Below the pieces are notes generated by a model. That model did no database searches. It had not been told where the DNA came from and saw only the letters and a program-made list of their open reading frames with translations. Below, piece by piece: positions 39,938 through 49,879 of a DNA stretch of 64,000 nucleotides. Position 1 is the first letter of the stretch; the number at the start of each line of letters is the position of its first letter. The DNA is taken from the NCBI RefSeq assembly GCF_000243695.2, contig NZ_AHMN02000022.1, positions 62,001 through 126,000 of the forward strand, read 5' to 3'. The stretch is from Leptospira kirschneri serovar Cynopteri str. 3522 CT. GTDB taxonomy: Bacteria > Spirochaetota > Leptospiria > Leptospirales > Leptospiraceae. A program made the translations under genes and the position numbers.

Positions 39938-41134
39938 TTAATATAAATCTTCAATTAAAGTTTCCTGTAATACATCCCAAAAAGAAGGTTGGTCGTCTTT
40001 TTGATCAGAAGAACGAAACGGCGAAAAACGATCCCTGAAAATTTCAGCTTGGGATTTTAAAATTACTTTCATATTCTTTCCGTTTCGAAACGATTCGGAT
40101 TCAAATTTATTACCTCCCCTACCTTCACTTCCTTCTACAAGAAGAATAAAATACTGATCAAAGTATTCTTCCATATTTCCAGGAATGAACCAATCCACAA
40201 TTCCGGGTGGAAAAATTTTCAGAAAACGTCCGCTGATTTTCTTTTCCGGTAATTTAGAAAATTCTCCAATAACCTTTTCATAATTTTTAGAGGAATAAAA
40301 ACGAAGCATATATCCTAAATTTTTAATGTCTATCTTAAGTCCATAAACTTGAATATATAATGAAATACGAATATGAAGAATTTCTGGCTTACTCCAATAA
40401 CCGGAAAAAGTATCCGGAATTTTTAAAAAAGTTTTTGCCCCTTCGTTATAAAGTTCTATTCCACTTAAAAACTCTCCAGTTTTAAAGATTGTAATTTTAT
40501 AAGAAACCTGATTTAGAAATTTATCAAACCGTTTGTAAAACTGAGGGTAAGCAGCCTTTGTAGATTCATCTAATTCATAAAGAAGCCAAGAAAAATTTTC
40601 TCCTCTTCCAGAATTACAATGAGAAACAGAACAAAGATAACGATGTGCATTTGAAACCGTAGTCAGTTTAGAATCGGAACGAAGAAAATTTTGAAATCGA
40701 TCTATGTGATGAAAAAAATCTAAATAACTGTAAGAAGGAAGAGTTGTAACCGTTTTACGTTTCATTCGAAACGTCTTTTGATCCCGAAACGAAGTCGGAA
40801 AATATTCTGCATGGATTTGGTAGGGAACGTTTTCCGGAATTTTTTCAGTCGTCAGAACGTTTTTAAATCCTTGGTTTGTTTTTTGAAGATAAAAATCAAT
40901 CGAAAGAATATTATCCTTTTCTTGTAGAAGAAGTTCGTCCTTGGAAGTCAAATTTCCGAACAATGCATTTCGAATCCCGCCATCCGGATACTCCTTAAGA
41001 ATACTTTTCTGATATGTAAGATATTCTCTCCAATAAGCCGCTTGTTGCGGTTTTTTTTCCACACAATTAAAAAAAAGAAGGAAAACAAAAACGCAGATTC
41101 CAATTTTATTTTTTTTGTTTTCGTACAATTTCAT
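39938..41134 (-). CDS. hypothetical lipoprotein
   Basis: Start placed at the ATG 41134 because it gives a clean lipoprotein signal (KNKIGICVFVFLLFFNC, Cys24); a longer frame begins at 41158. The mature part of ~375 residues is rich in aromatic and basic residues (HAEYFPTSF, SYLDFFHHIDRF) and has no family I can name. It may sit at the outer membrane. It overlaps the upstream redoxin-like gene by 29 bp, so the two are co-transcribed. Confidence 0.65.
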   Translation of the reverse strand: MKLYENKKNKIGICVFVFLLFFNCVEKKPQQAAYWREYLTYQKSILKEYPDGGIRNALFGNLTSKDELLLQEKDNILSIDFYLQKTNQGFKNVLTTEKIPENVPYQIHAEYFPTSFRDQKTFRMKRKTVTTLPSYSYLDFFHHIDRFQNFLRSDSKLTTVSNAHRYLCSVSHCNSGRGENFSWLLYELDESTKAAYPQFYKRFDKFLNQVSYKITIFKTGEFLSGIELYNEGAKTFLKIPDTFSGYWSKPEILHIRISLYIQVYGLKIDIKNLGYMLRFYSSKNYEKVIGEFSKLPEKKISGRFLKIFPPGIVDWFIPGNMEEYFDQYFILLVEGSEGRGGNKFESESFRNGKNMKVILKSQAEIFRDRFSPFRSSDQKDDQPSFWDVLQETLIEDLY

Positions 41135-41669
41135 ACAGAGAATCCACAGTTTGATCATCCACTTCTTTATAATAAGATTCGAATATTTGTTTTTTATTTC
41201 TGGAATAAATCCTCAACCAGGAAACACCAGGTCGAATCCCCGAGGATAAAATACCCTTTGTATCCAACAAAATCGATTCGTAATTTTTTGATTTATTTTC
41301 ATCGATATAAACTTGAACTGCACTTGGAGCGTTTCTAAGATCTACAAACGCGATAAATTCCACGAAATCTTCGGATTCGTCGATCAGGTTCTGCATTCTC
41401 CAATAAATTTTTCTTCCGTGTTTTCTACAAAGAACTATATCTACGTACGAACATCCCAAAAGAAAAACCATTTTTCCCTTTAAGTTTTTGGAATTTAGAA
41501 CTTTGTTTTTTTGATCTTTAAGTTGAAAATCGGGAAGGTCCGAAGGAAAAACAGAAACCGCAGATAAAAGATAAATCGTAAAAAGAATATTCTTAAACGG
41601 TAGAATTTGAAAACGAATGAAAGTATCAAATTTAAGTTTTCTTTTTATTATGAAAAATTCCATTACCAT
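41106..41669 (-). CDS. exported redoxin/thioredoxin-fold-like protein, start uncertain
   Basis: The open frame runs up to 41837, but its first ~50 codons extend into the TA-flanked repeat copy D (41809-41910) and look non-protein. I therefore take Met57 of that frame (41669), which gives a hydrophobic leader (FKNILFTIYLLSAVSVF) and then PDFQLKDQKNKVLNSKNLKGKMVFLLGCSY, the opening of a thioredoxin/AhpC-TSA-like fold. Only one Cys stands where CxxC would be, so a classical thioredoxin active site is missing. The remaining ~120 residues are alpha/beta. The function is unknown. Confidence 0.5.
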   Translation of the reverse strand: MVMEFFIIKRKLKFDTFIRFQILPFKNILFTIYLLSAVSVFPSDLPDFQLKDQKNKVLNSKNLKGKMVFLLGCSYVDIVLCRKHGRKIYWRMQNLIDESEDFVEFIAFVDLRNAPSAVQVYIDENKSKNYESILLDTKGILSSGIRPGVSWLRIYSRNKKQIFESYYKEVDDQTVDSLYEIVRKQKK

Positions 41670-41808
41670 GCATAAAAATAATGCTATAAAGTCATTTAAA
41701 AAATTAGAATATAAAACTTCTCTCATAGATTCTGGAATAAGTTCATAGTCTGTAAGAACTTTCAGATTTTTATAAAATCCAATTTTCATTTTTATACCTT
41801 TATTACAA

Positions 41809-41910
41809 TAGAGTTGTTGAGAAATTCCATAGTTCAATTAACAAAACTGCTTTAATCGACCGTTTCCATAAAATAGAAACGGATGGAGAATTAATTTTTC
41901 AACAACTCTA
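41809..41910 (+). repeat. TA-flanked short inverted-repeat element, copy D (best preserved)
   Basis: Left TAGAGTTGTTGAGAAATT and right AATTTTTCAACAACTCTA match as 17 of 18 inverted positions. Total 102 bp. The centre holds a second hairpin, CCGTTTC/GAAACGG around cataaaata. TA dinucleotides bound both ends. The structure is that of a MITE or hairpin element. Confidence 0.75.
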
Positions 41911-42360
41911 ATATAAAAACTCAAAGTGTATTCTAAAACTATTATATTTCTTAGTAAACTCGCATATTAAATCATTTATAGAAATTTCTATAAAATCCAA
42001 AAAACAATATTATTCAAAACCTAACGGGAATATCTGATATTTTTTACTCAAGTAGAATCTTACTAGGAAATTTGCGTTATTGAATTTTATAAGATCAATA
42101 AATAGAGTTACTGAAAAATTTAATAGTTCGAATTAACAAAACTATTTCAATCGACCGTTTCTATAAAATAGATGGAGAATCAATTTTTCAAAAATTCTAT
42201 TATTTATTTTTTGTAATCATTTTAAGATGTCCTAAAATTACCGCTTTTTAAAATTTTATTTCCTTTAGAATCTTATGTAAGTTTTAATTCAAACTACTTA
42301 TATTATCGGAAAGATTTTTAAATATCTCTTCTCTGGTAATCTTTAATAAAACAAACCTTT
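41911..42360. other. AT-rich interval with second TA-flanked element
   Basis: Between copy D and the DISM-family gene. It contains copy E (42103-42199). Flanking DNA is very AT-rich and shows no reading frame. The downstream part (about 42220-42360) has no recognisable site. Confidence 0.5.
42103..42199 (+). repeat. TA-flanked short inverted-repeat element, copy E
   Basis: Left TAGAGTTACTGAAAAATT and right AATTTTTCAAAAATTCTA form the inverted ends; the interior tcgaccgtttctataaaatagatgg matches copy D. It lies 193 bp after copy D in the same orientation. Confidence 0.65.
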
Positions 42361-44637
42361 CTATTTTGTCTGAAATCTAAAAACTCCGTCCCAATTTTCA
42401 TTCGGTGGTTTAGAAGAATATAATTTGCAGCGTTTCAAATAAATCATAGAAATAAGATCTTTTGGTTCTTCTCGATAAAGTTGCCTAAAAATTTTAGCGG
42501 CTTCGTCAAACCTTCTGGATTTATATTCTAAAATTCCTTGAGATAACAATTCTGAAGTTTTCAACTTAAATTCTTTAATTGGTTCGGGATCAGATTCTAT
42601 CACCTCGTAAATATCTACGGCTTGGTCCCTTTCTTTTAGAATGACAGAATCGATCATACGCATTCCCACTTCGCTCATTCTATGTAGCCTAAGATACGTA
42701 TGATGAGAAATTAATATTCTACTTTTGTAAAGTGCTGTAAGAGATCTAAGTCCGTATGTAAGATCAACAGAGTCTCCAACTACAGTTGTATCTATCCTTC
42801 TTTCGCTTCCTACTGTTTCTAAGATTACAGAACCGGTATTGATTCCGATGCCGATTTCTAAATTCCAAAAAGATGGTATCAAAAAATTTTTTATCAATTT
42901 TCCGGATCGGACCGCATTTACCATTCTAATTGCCGATTCCACCGCATTGTCTGCGGAATTGAAATTTTCTTTTGCCGCTCTTTCATCGTAGTCTCCAAAA
43001 AGCGCAAGTATCTCATTTCCTATGTATTTATCCACAAAACCTGCGGTTTTGTAAACCAATCCTTCCATTTCACTTAGATAAGAATTTAAAAATGAGACCA
43101 TTTGATTTGAAGGAATCGTTTTAAAAAGACTTGCAAAATTTCGAATATAAGAGGTCAAAACAGTCATCGACTTTTCTTTACTATCACCGATCGAAATCGA
43201 TATAGGAGATTCTCTGTCTATAATTCTGATAAAATCCACAGGAACAAATCGATAAAAAGCCTCTTTTTGATCGGTAAGATATTTATTTAAAAGTTGTGCG
43301 TCTTTGTAAAGTTGAACGTATCTTAAAACCAGAATACTAGCGATTGAGACGATAAAAAATAAATAAACGAATTTAAAAAAAGTAGAATGAGACTTTTCGT
43401 TTTCAAGAACCGAATTGTATAATTCCCAAGTAGAAAAAAGAATACATATACAAATTCCCGCCAACATTTTACGTGCGTCTTGTTTCTTTTTTCTTACGGT
43501 TTGGATTGAAAAAAATAAAATATAAACCGAAAAACAAATCGTTGAAATTTGAGAAATTTTAAAGGTGATATGCACCCAAGAAAACGGAACGATTAAAAAT
43601 GAAAAAAACAATCCGATCAAAAAAACTACGAAAAAAGAAGGGATCATATTTCCTTTTTCTTTTGGGGAAAAATAATCCTTTAAAAAATAATAGAACGAAG
43701 GAAAAATCAAAGTCAAAGAAGAATACTGTATCCTAAAAAAAAGAGAACTGTCTAATTCCGAATTCGGGTTTACGAATTTTTGAAAGATCAAATTAGAAGA
43801 AGAAAAAAAATAAACCGAAGAAAAAAACGAGAACAATCCAAAATAGAGATAATACAAATCCTTTCTTCGGATGAAGTAAAAATAAATATGATAAATTCCG
43901 AATATACTATAAATCCCATATAACAACAAATCTAAATATTCAGAAGTAGAGTCGTAAATCTGTTCTAAAGACGAAATTTTATATCCTTTTGAATGATAAA
44001 ATCCGAAATGTTCATTTGAAATATAACGTGTAAAATCGGACTCACCGATCATATATATCAAAATCGTATTTTTTCCTTCTTTTAAAACCCCTGACGGGAT
44101 CGGTAAAATCACGGACTTTAAGGACCTTCGAACCGAAGGGACCAAATCTCCAGCATCGGTTTGTTTTAGAAATTTTTCCTTTCGAATCGGTATTCCGTTG
44201 AGATAAAGTTCCCAATTTTCTCCTAGATCTGGGAAATAAATTGCGGTCGGTTGTTTTAGAAACGTTAGAAATATTGAATCCGAATGAATCGAAAATTCTA
44301 CTTTTACAGTTAATTCGTGAAATCCGGATTGTTTCGGTATAGAAAAAAGAAAATTGAAATTAACTGGAAAGTGTGTAATTAACTTCCAATTTTTAAAATC
44401 TTTCGATTCTTTTTCCCTAGGGTTGGTTTCAATATTTAGTTTTTCTTTTTTGTTTTTTAGAAAAGATTTTTGAATATTTGATTTTTCTAATCTATCTTTT
44501 AAATGATTCCCCAAGCTAACGGTCCATTCCGCTTGTGTTATTAGGTCTAATTCTTGAAAACGATCGGAATCAGATCCACAGGAGCATAAAATCCAAAAGA
44601 CTAATACGTATGCAAAAATTCTAATAATCCGGATCAT
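42361..44637 (-). CDS. 7TM-DISM sensor with degenerate class III cyclase domain
   Basis: A 758-residue membrane protein. A signal or lipobox-like leader (about 1-22, LCSC) precedes a ~200-residue extracellular beta-rich domain (7TMR-DISMED type, NFLFSIPKQSG ... SVILPIPSGVL). Seven hydrophobic helices (about 235-455) follow, then a class III nucleotidyl cyclase-like domain (about 485-665). The metal-binding Asp of VLFSDIR is Tyr497 here (VLTSYIR), that of GDAI is Asn541 (GNEI), and the Asn and Arg of the VNLASR motif are Asp625 and Gly629. Four catalytic positions are lost, so cyclase activity is unlikely. A short TPR-like segment ends the protein. It lies 64 bp after fliG on the same strand. 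Confidence 0.8.
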   Translation of the reverse strand: MIRIIRIFAYVLVFWILCSCGSDSDRFQELDLITQAEWTVSLGNHLKDRLEKSNIQKSFLKNKKEKLNIETNPREKESKDFKNWKLITHFPVNFNFLFSIPKQSGFHELTVKVEFSIHSDSIFLTFLKQPTAIYFPDLGENWELYLNGIPIRKEKFLKQTDAGDLVPSVRRSLKSVILPIPSGVLKEGKNTILIYMIGESDFTRYISNEHFGFYHSKGYKISSLEQIYDSTSEYLDLLLYGIYSIFGIYHIYFYFIRRKDLYYLYFGLFSFFSSVYFFSSSNLIFQKFVNPNSELDSSLFFRIQYSSLTLIFPSFYYFLKDYFSPKEKGNMIPSFFVVFLIGLFFSFLIVPFSWVHITFKISQISTICFSVYILFFSIQTVRKKKQDARKMLAGICICILFSTWELYNSVLENEKSHSTFFKFVYLFFIVSIASILVLRYVQLYKDAQLLNKYLTDQKEAFYRFVPVDFIRIIDRESPISISIGDSKEKSMTVLTSYIRNFASLFKTIPSNQMVSFLNSYLSEMEGLVYKTAGFVDKYIGNEILALFGDYDERAAKENFNSADNAVESAIRMVNAVRSGKLIKNFLIPSFWNLEIGIGINTGSVILETVGSERRIDTTVVGDSVDLTYGLRSLTALYKSRILISHHTYLRLHRMSEVGMRMIDSVILKERDQAVDIYEVIESDPEPIKEFKLKTSELLSQGILEYKSRRFDEAAKIFRQLYREEPKDLISMIYLKRCKLYSSKPPNENWDGVFRFQTK

Positions 44638-44701
44638 TCAATCGAGTTCCATTCAAAAAATTTGAAGTGAAAAATGGTTTTTCAAAAATGAATCGATAAG
44701 A

Positions 44702-45715
44702 TCACATAACGAGTTCGTCTTCACCGGCACGAGCCACGACGATTTCACCTGCATCTTCGAGTTTACGTATAATGTTAACGATTTTCTGTTGAGCGTCTTC
44801 CACGTCTTTAATTCGAATCGGACCCATAAAATCCATGTCTTCACGAAGTAAATTCGCCGCCCGTTTAGACATATTTTTAAAAATCTTTTCTTGAACTTCC
44901 GTATCAACCGATTTTAAAGCTTTTGCAAGATCCGAATTATCCACTTCTCGCATTACCTTTTGGATTGCTCTGTCGTCCAAAAGAACTATATCTTCAAATA
45001 CGAACATTCTCTTTTTGATTTCTTCCGCAAGTTCAGGATCTTCTTCTTCCAGAGCTTCAATAATGGTCTTTTCCGTTCCTCGATCGACTAAATTCAAAAT
45101 CTCAACTACGGAATCGATACCACCCGCAGAAGTATAATCTTCGGAAGCCAAAGTAGAAAGTTTTCTTTCCAAAACCCTTTCCACTTCTCGAAGTACGTCC
45201 GGACTGACCCGGTCCATTGTTGCAATTCGTTTTGCAACTTCCGCCTGAATGGTATGAGGTAAATTAGAAAGAATATTCGAAGCCTTTTGAGGATCCAAAT
45301 AAGAAAGTATCAATGCGATCGTTTGAGGGTGTTCGTTTTGGATAAAGTTTAATAAATGTTGTGGGTCAGTTCTTCGGATAAAGTCAAACGGTCTGACTTG
45401 CAAAGAAGAAGTAAGTCGGTTGATAATATCAATCGCTTTTTGATTTCCGAGCGCCTTTTCCAAAAGGCCACGAGCAAAATCAATCCCTCCATTGGAGATG
45501 AATTCTTGAGCCATCATTAGCTCGTTGAATTCTACTAAAACTTTTTCTTTGTCTTCGGGAGTAATCTTATCGAGTCGTGCGATTTCAAACGTGATCTGTT
45601 CGATCTCGTCCTCTCGTAGGTGTTTGAAAATCTCAGAAGACACTTCACTTCCGACCGCGATTAGAAAAACAGCGGCTTTTTGTCTTCCGGTTAGGTTTGT
45701 TTTCTTATTCAACAC
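44702..45715 (-). CDS. fliG: flagellar motor switch protein FliG
   Basis: A rotor protein of the periplasmic flagellum, needed for torque and direction switching. The 337 residues show three FliG domains: N-terminal (TGRQKAAVFLIAVGSEV), middle with the EHPQT motif (about 128-132) and armadillo-like helices, and C-terminal with charged torque helix residues (EDIVLLDDRAIQKVMREVDNSDLAKALKSVD, about 250-280). Spirochaetes commonly have more than one FliG; which copy this is cannot be told. The start is ATG 45715. A long repeat-rich gap lies upstream. Confidence 0.95.
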   Translation of the reverse strand: MLNKKTNLTGRQKAAVFLIAVGSEVSSEIFKHLREDEIEQITFEIARLDKITPEDKEKVLVEFNELMMAQEFISNGGIDFARGLLEKALGNQKAIDIINRLTSSLQVRPFDFIRRTDPQHLLNFIQNEHPQTIALILSYLDPQKASNILSNLPHTIQAEVAKRIATMDRVSPDVLREVERVLERKLSTLASEDYTSAGGIDSVVEILNLVDRGTEKTIIEALEEEDPELAEEIKKRMFVFEDIVLLDDRAIQKVMREVDNSDLAKALKSVDTEVQEKIFKNMSKRAANLLREDMDFMGPIRIKDVEDAQQKIVNIIRKLEDAGEIVVARAGEDELVM

Positions 45716-45957
45716 GCCCGAAACTTCTCGTAAGAATCCTATCGGTTAAAATCACTCATTTCAACGAAAAGATTTTTAGGCTTAAGAAAGAAAATTCTCT
45801 TCTTTTGAGCGTTCCTTTCTAAGCAATTTTGCTAAGAAGTTGGAATCTTTTTCTTTTTCAATAATTGATAAGAGTAATAACGTGCTTATAATTTTATTGA
45901 TTTCTACCGTTTAATTCATTTAGAAACTGTCCCAAAACCTTACCATCACAATCATCT

Positions 45958-46120
45958 TTGAATTCTCAACAAAAAGTATGAGTTCCTACAGAAACCATCA
46001 ACATTGTGACTTACGACCCTTTAACATTGTAGTTTTTGTATGAGTTCCTATATTTTCAAAATTTACCAGTAAATATAGATTCGGACAGAGGAGTTCCCGC
46101 AAATTGCTGATACCTGTATA
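45958..46120 (-). repeat. GTGGGAACT-family repeats, reverse, fragmentary
   Basis: aagtatgagttcctaca (about 45975), tatgagttcctatattttc (about 46040) and gagttcccgcaaatt (about 46090) are reverse-strand copies of the family cores. Ends are not preserved. Confidence 0.5.
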
Positions 46121-46224
46121 ATAGATTCACTTGAAATTATGGATGAATCACCGCTTAGAAGCTAAATTTTCGATCACTTATTATACAATTCTTAGTAAAT
46201 CCAAACAAATTTTTTGTTACTAGA

Positions 46225-46355
46225 AATTTCTGGTAGTAGTTCCTACATTTTCAAAAACCAACTGTAAAATCTGAATTTGTGGTAGTTCCCACATTTTAGG
46301 AATCGATCTGTAAAGTTCAGGTTTTAAATTTTTTCAAAATTCATATCGTAAACTT
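46225..46355 (-). repeat. GTGGGAACT-family repeat, reverse copy
   Basis: It contains tagttcctacattttcaaa, tttgtggtagttcccacatttt and gatctgtaaagttcag, in the reverse order of the forward copy at 9975-10198. Confidence 0.55.
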
Positions 46356-46582
46356 AGATCTAACAATCGAAATCGATTGTCTTAAAAAATATTTCGCAAA
46401 TTAAAAATAAAATTAGCCTTAAGAACTTTTGTTTACCTTTGAAAAATAGATATATAATAATAAGAATCTTTCTGAATATGATTTATCATTTAAAAAAATA
46501 TAATTCCAACAAATTTAGTAAATTTGAATAAAGGAAAACTTGACTCAAAATAAAAACGAAAAACCATCAGAATTGGAGAATA

Positions 46583-46942
<360 letters not shown>

Positions 46943-46992
46943 AAAATTATAATAACATCACCAATAATCCAATTCGTTTTGTAATTACCCAG

Positions 46993-47772
46993 ATGAAAAG
47001 AATCTTATTTATATTACATATTAGCATTTTATTATTATCTTGTGTTTCTAGGCTCGGAAGACCTGAGTTACTTGGAACAATCGTTGACTATGATAAAAAT
47101 CCAGTCGAAGGATGTGCAGTAGGAAAAACACTTACCGATAAAAATGGAAAATTCATACTTCCTGAAATTCGTTATTATGAATTTTTTTTTCAATTGGAAG
47201 CCCCACCACTTTATATATCAGAAATAATTAGAAAAGAAGGGTTTTATATAAAAGAAATTTATAGTTTTAATCCTCGCGGAGGAGGTGAAGGAGAAGGTTC
47301 TAAATGGGATTTAGGTGATATTTACTTAAAAAAAATGAATGCATCTATCAATATTAATAAATTATTAATAAGTACTTGGAAAGTAAGTACAAATAAAAAA
47401 ATAGATACTCTTTACTTTGTAAAGTCTGACACAGTTTGCAATACAAGAGATTGTGAAAATTTTTATAGTAAATATTTACAATACACGGACAATTATTTCA
47501 GACCAAACAGCCTACCGGAAGGAATTCTCAAAAAATTTATAACCATAAACTTTAGTTCTGATGGTTTTTTTAAAGCTGAAAAAATTGTGAAATATTGGAA
47601 TAAGAATGGATCTCATGACTCTAAATCAAGTGATACACTGAATACCATTGGAAAATGGCTAATTGATAAAGAATTAAAGATTCAATTACAAAGCGACTTT
47701 GAAGAATTAAACGGAAACTTCAGCTTAAGTGAATTAGAATATGAATTTTTAGAATTAAATAGAAAACAATAG
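46993..47772 (+). CDS. hypothetical lipoprotein with carboxypeptidase-regulatory-like domain
   Basis: The open frame begins at 46921, but the ATG at 46993 gives a lipoprotein signal MKRILFILHISILLLSC with Cys17 as lipid site, so I choose it. The first ~100 mature residues (PELLGTIVDYDKNPVEGCAV ... TLTDKNGKFILPEI) have the pattern of a carboxypeptidase-regulatory-like beta sandwich. The rest has no known family. An outer-membrane surface role is possible. It is convergent with the FG-GAP gene across 44 bp. Confidence 0.7.
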   Translation: MKRILFILHISILLLSCVSRLGRPELLGTIVDYDKNPVEGCAVGKTLTDKNGKFILPEIRYYEFFFQLEAPPLYISEIIRKEGFYIKEIYSFNPRGGGEGEGSKWDLGDIYLKKMNASININKLLISTWKVSTNKKIDTLYFVKSDTVCNTRDCENFYSKYLQYTDNYFRPNSLPEGILKKFITINFSSDGFFKAEKIVKYWNKNGSHDSKSSDTLNTIGKWLIDKELKIQLQSDFEELNGNFSLSELEYEFLELNRKQ

Positions 47773-47816
47773 AATTAGAATTTTATGATATAACTTTAAA
47801 TAGAACAAGATCTAAA

Positions 47817-49499
47817 TCATAAATCTACGGAAGTCCCAAATGTTCCGTTTACATCCGGTTCGACGAAAGTTTGAGGAGCCGAAGTATACCCACCCAATCC
47901 GTCCGATATATAAAGGTAAACGTTTCCTATATTTGTCCCGCCTACGGAGCTAGGGGCTCCCACAAGGACATCACTTAAACCGTCACCGTTAATATCTACC
48001 GAAGCGATTGAATTTCCCATATCTCCTAAATTCACGGGAACCGTTAGAAGATTTAAAGGATTCACAGCTAAACCGATTGTATCACCCGTAGTTAAATGAG
48101 TAATCGCATAACCTTGGTTTGGAAGTGTAGAAGTGTAAGAATAACCTCCGGTAAGAAGATCTAAAAATCCGTCACCGTTTACGTCTCCAGTTGCCACAGA
48201 AGTTCCGGTTTGTGACCCGGCCAATCCTGAAATGGGACCGTTGGCGGTATTTGCAAGAATTCCTAAATTAGATAAATATAAATGTACTCTTCCGCCACCG
48301 CCCGATTCTTGATAAGCTCCCACAAATAAATCCGCAAAACCATCCCGGTTTATATCGGTAGCAATTGCTGAATTTGCATACCATTCGTTTGCAGCCGATC
48401 CTGTTATCGTTTGAGAATAAGCTGCAAAAGCTCCCGCCGCTTGCGCAAGATAAACAAAAGAAGCGCCGATCTGTCCAGAACCTACCGCTCCTATAATCGC
48501 ATCTGATCTACCGTCTCCATTAATATCGCCTAACGTAATGGCATATCCGTAAAATGTGGTACTACCTGCGTTTCCAGGATTGTTCAATTGTTGACCAAAT
48601 GTAACACCTTGTCCTACAGCCCCATTCGAAAAATAAGAATAAACTCGACCAATATTCCCTACGTCATAAGGAGCACCAACCAAAACGTCCGAAAACCCGT
48701 CTCCGTTTATATCTCCTACATCCACATTCAATAAACCACCAACACCAATAGGAATATAATTAATTGCCGTTGTAGAAAGTCCGCTGGTTGATCCTAAATA
48801 AATTGCGAATGTATTTGTTGCACTTCCTACAACCGCATCGGCGTATCCATCTCCATCGATGTCGCCTAACTTAACGGAATAACCGAAACCGCCTGCTCCA
48901 TTTAATAAAGTGATCGGAACTAAATTTAAACCCCTTGCTTTTCCAAGAGAAAGATAAGCCCTAACTCGGTTTGCAACTTGAGAACCAATCAACGCATCCG
49001 GATAACCGTCGCCGTTAATATCTTTGTTCGAACCTTTTTGAACCGTGATAGTAATCGGAACAGAATTTGATTCTTTAGAAGTGGATCGAACCGAAATTGT
49101 ATGTAAACTCCAGTCTTTCCAAATTCCGTTTGAAGGAACTGTAGTAGAAACACCTGCGGCAGGAAGTTGAAACTTCCACTGATTGCCAGAAATTTGAGCC
49201 TCCATAAACGGACCCGAATCTAAAGAAACCTGAACCCCGGAAACGGACTCATCCATTTCGCCGATTAAAAATCCTGTATTCAAAGTACTTTTCGATTTTA
49301 TATTGAGAATCGTAGGTGGAGGCAATTGAACTGATGTGTGTATACCGCAAAAACTCGTTTTGCCGGAAGTTAAAATAAAGTTTAAGAACAAAGATTTATA
49401 AAAAAGAGAAGTACTCGTATCGCAAGGATTTTCCGTAGATTTTGCAGAACAATTTTGAAAGAGTAAAAATATATAAAGTAAAAATAAAAACCGTTTCAT
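47817..49499 (-). CDS. FG-GAP repeat lipoprotein (integrin-alpha-like propeller)
   Basis: Start at the ATG 49499 gives a lipoprotein signal (Cys17, FLLFQNC). Residues from about 150 form at least seven FG-GAP blades with calcium-binding loops of the form DxNxDGxxD (DINGDGYPDALIG, DIDGDGYADAVVG, DINGDGFSDVLVG, DVNGDGFLDLLTG and others), making a seven-bladed propeller like integrin alpha N-terminal domains. The blade-before segment (~70-145) is a beta-sandwich. Surface exposure and adhesion are reasonable, as some spirochaete FG-GAP proteins are known surface proteins, but this is inference. The protein has 560 residues. Confidence 0.85.
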   Translation of the reverse strand: MKRFLFLLYIFLLFQNCSAKSTENPCDTSTSLFYKSLFLNFILTSGKTSFCGIHTSVQLPPPTILNIKSKSTLNTGFLIGEMDESVSGVQVSLDSGPFMEAQISGNQWKFQLPAAGVSTTVPSNGIWKDWSLHTISVRSTSKESNSVPITITVQKGSNKDINGDGYPDALIGSQVANRVRAYLSLGKARGLNLVPITLLNGAGGFGYSVKLGDIDGDGYADAVVGSATNTFAIYLGSTSGLSTTAINYIPIGVGGLLNVDVGDINGDGFSDVLVGAPYDVGNIGRVYSYFSNGAVGQGVTFGQQLNNPGNAGSTTFYGYAITLGDINGDGRSDAIIGAVGSGQIGASFVYLAQAAGAFAAYSQTITGSAANEWYANSAIATDINRDGFADLFVGAYQESGGGGRVHLYLSNLGILANTANGPISGLAGSQTGTSVATGDVNGDGFLDLLTGGYSYTSTLPNQGYAITHLTTGDTIGLAVNPLNLLTVPVNLGDMGNSIASVDINGDGLSDVLVGAPSSVGGTNIGNVYLYISDGLGGYTSAPQTFVEPDVNGTFGTSVDL

Positions 49500-49650
49500 G
49501 ACTCTTCTGAACATTTTTTCACATCTAAAAACAAAAGCTTAAAAGAAGAGACGAAACCGTATTTCATTTTAATTGGTTTTGAACGATGATTTTGGAAATT
49601 TATTTTTTTGAGGAACTAAACTTTCATAAAGTGGAAAATCAAATTTATGT

Positions 49651-49730
49651 TACTGAGTTCTATAAAATTGAGTACAGTAAATTTTTACTGCAAAATGCTG
49701 CGTACTTTATTATATAGTAGTTCTGAGTAT
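49651..49730 (+). repeat. third-family AT-rich repeat (GAGTAC type), forward copy
   Basis: gttctataaaattgagtacagtaaatttttactgc plus cgtactttattatatagtagttctgagtat. It matches 22463-22520 in its first half and the reverse of 9885-9960 in its second. Confidence 0.55.
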
Positions 49731-49738
49731 AGTGTTTC

Positions 49739-49879
49739 TAACGTGAGTTCGTTGTAAGAAATTCATAATTCAATTTTCTGGAAAAGTTAGGGACTGAACT
49801 TTACGGATCGATCCCTAAAATTGCAGGAACTTATATCTTTAGAAAATTTCTCTCATTTTTCTACGATGAACTTACGTTA
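49739..49879 (+). repeat. GTGGGAACT-family element, short copy
   Basis: Left TAACGTGAGTTCG and right GAACTTACGTTA are imperfect inverted ends. Only one core (gcaggaacttatatctttag) remains, so this looks like a shortened 141-bp derivative. Confidence 0.65.
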
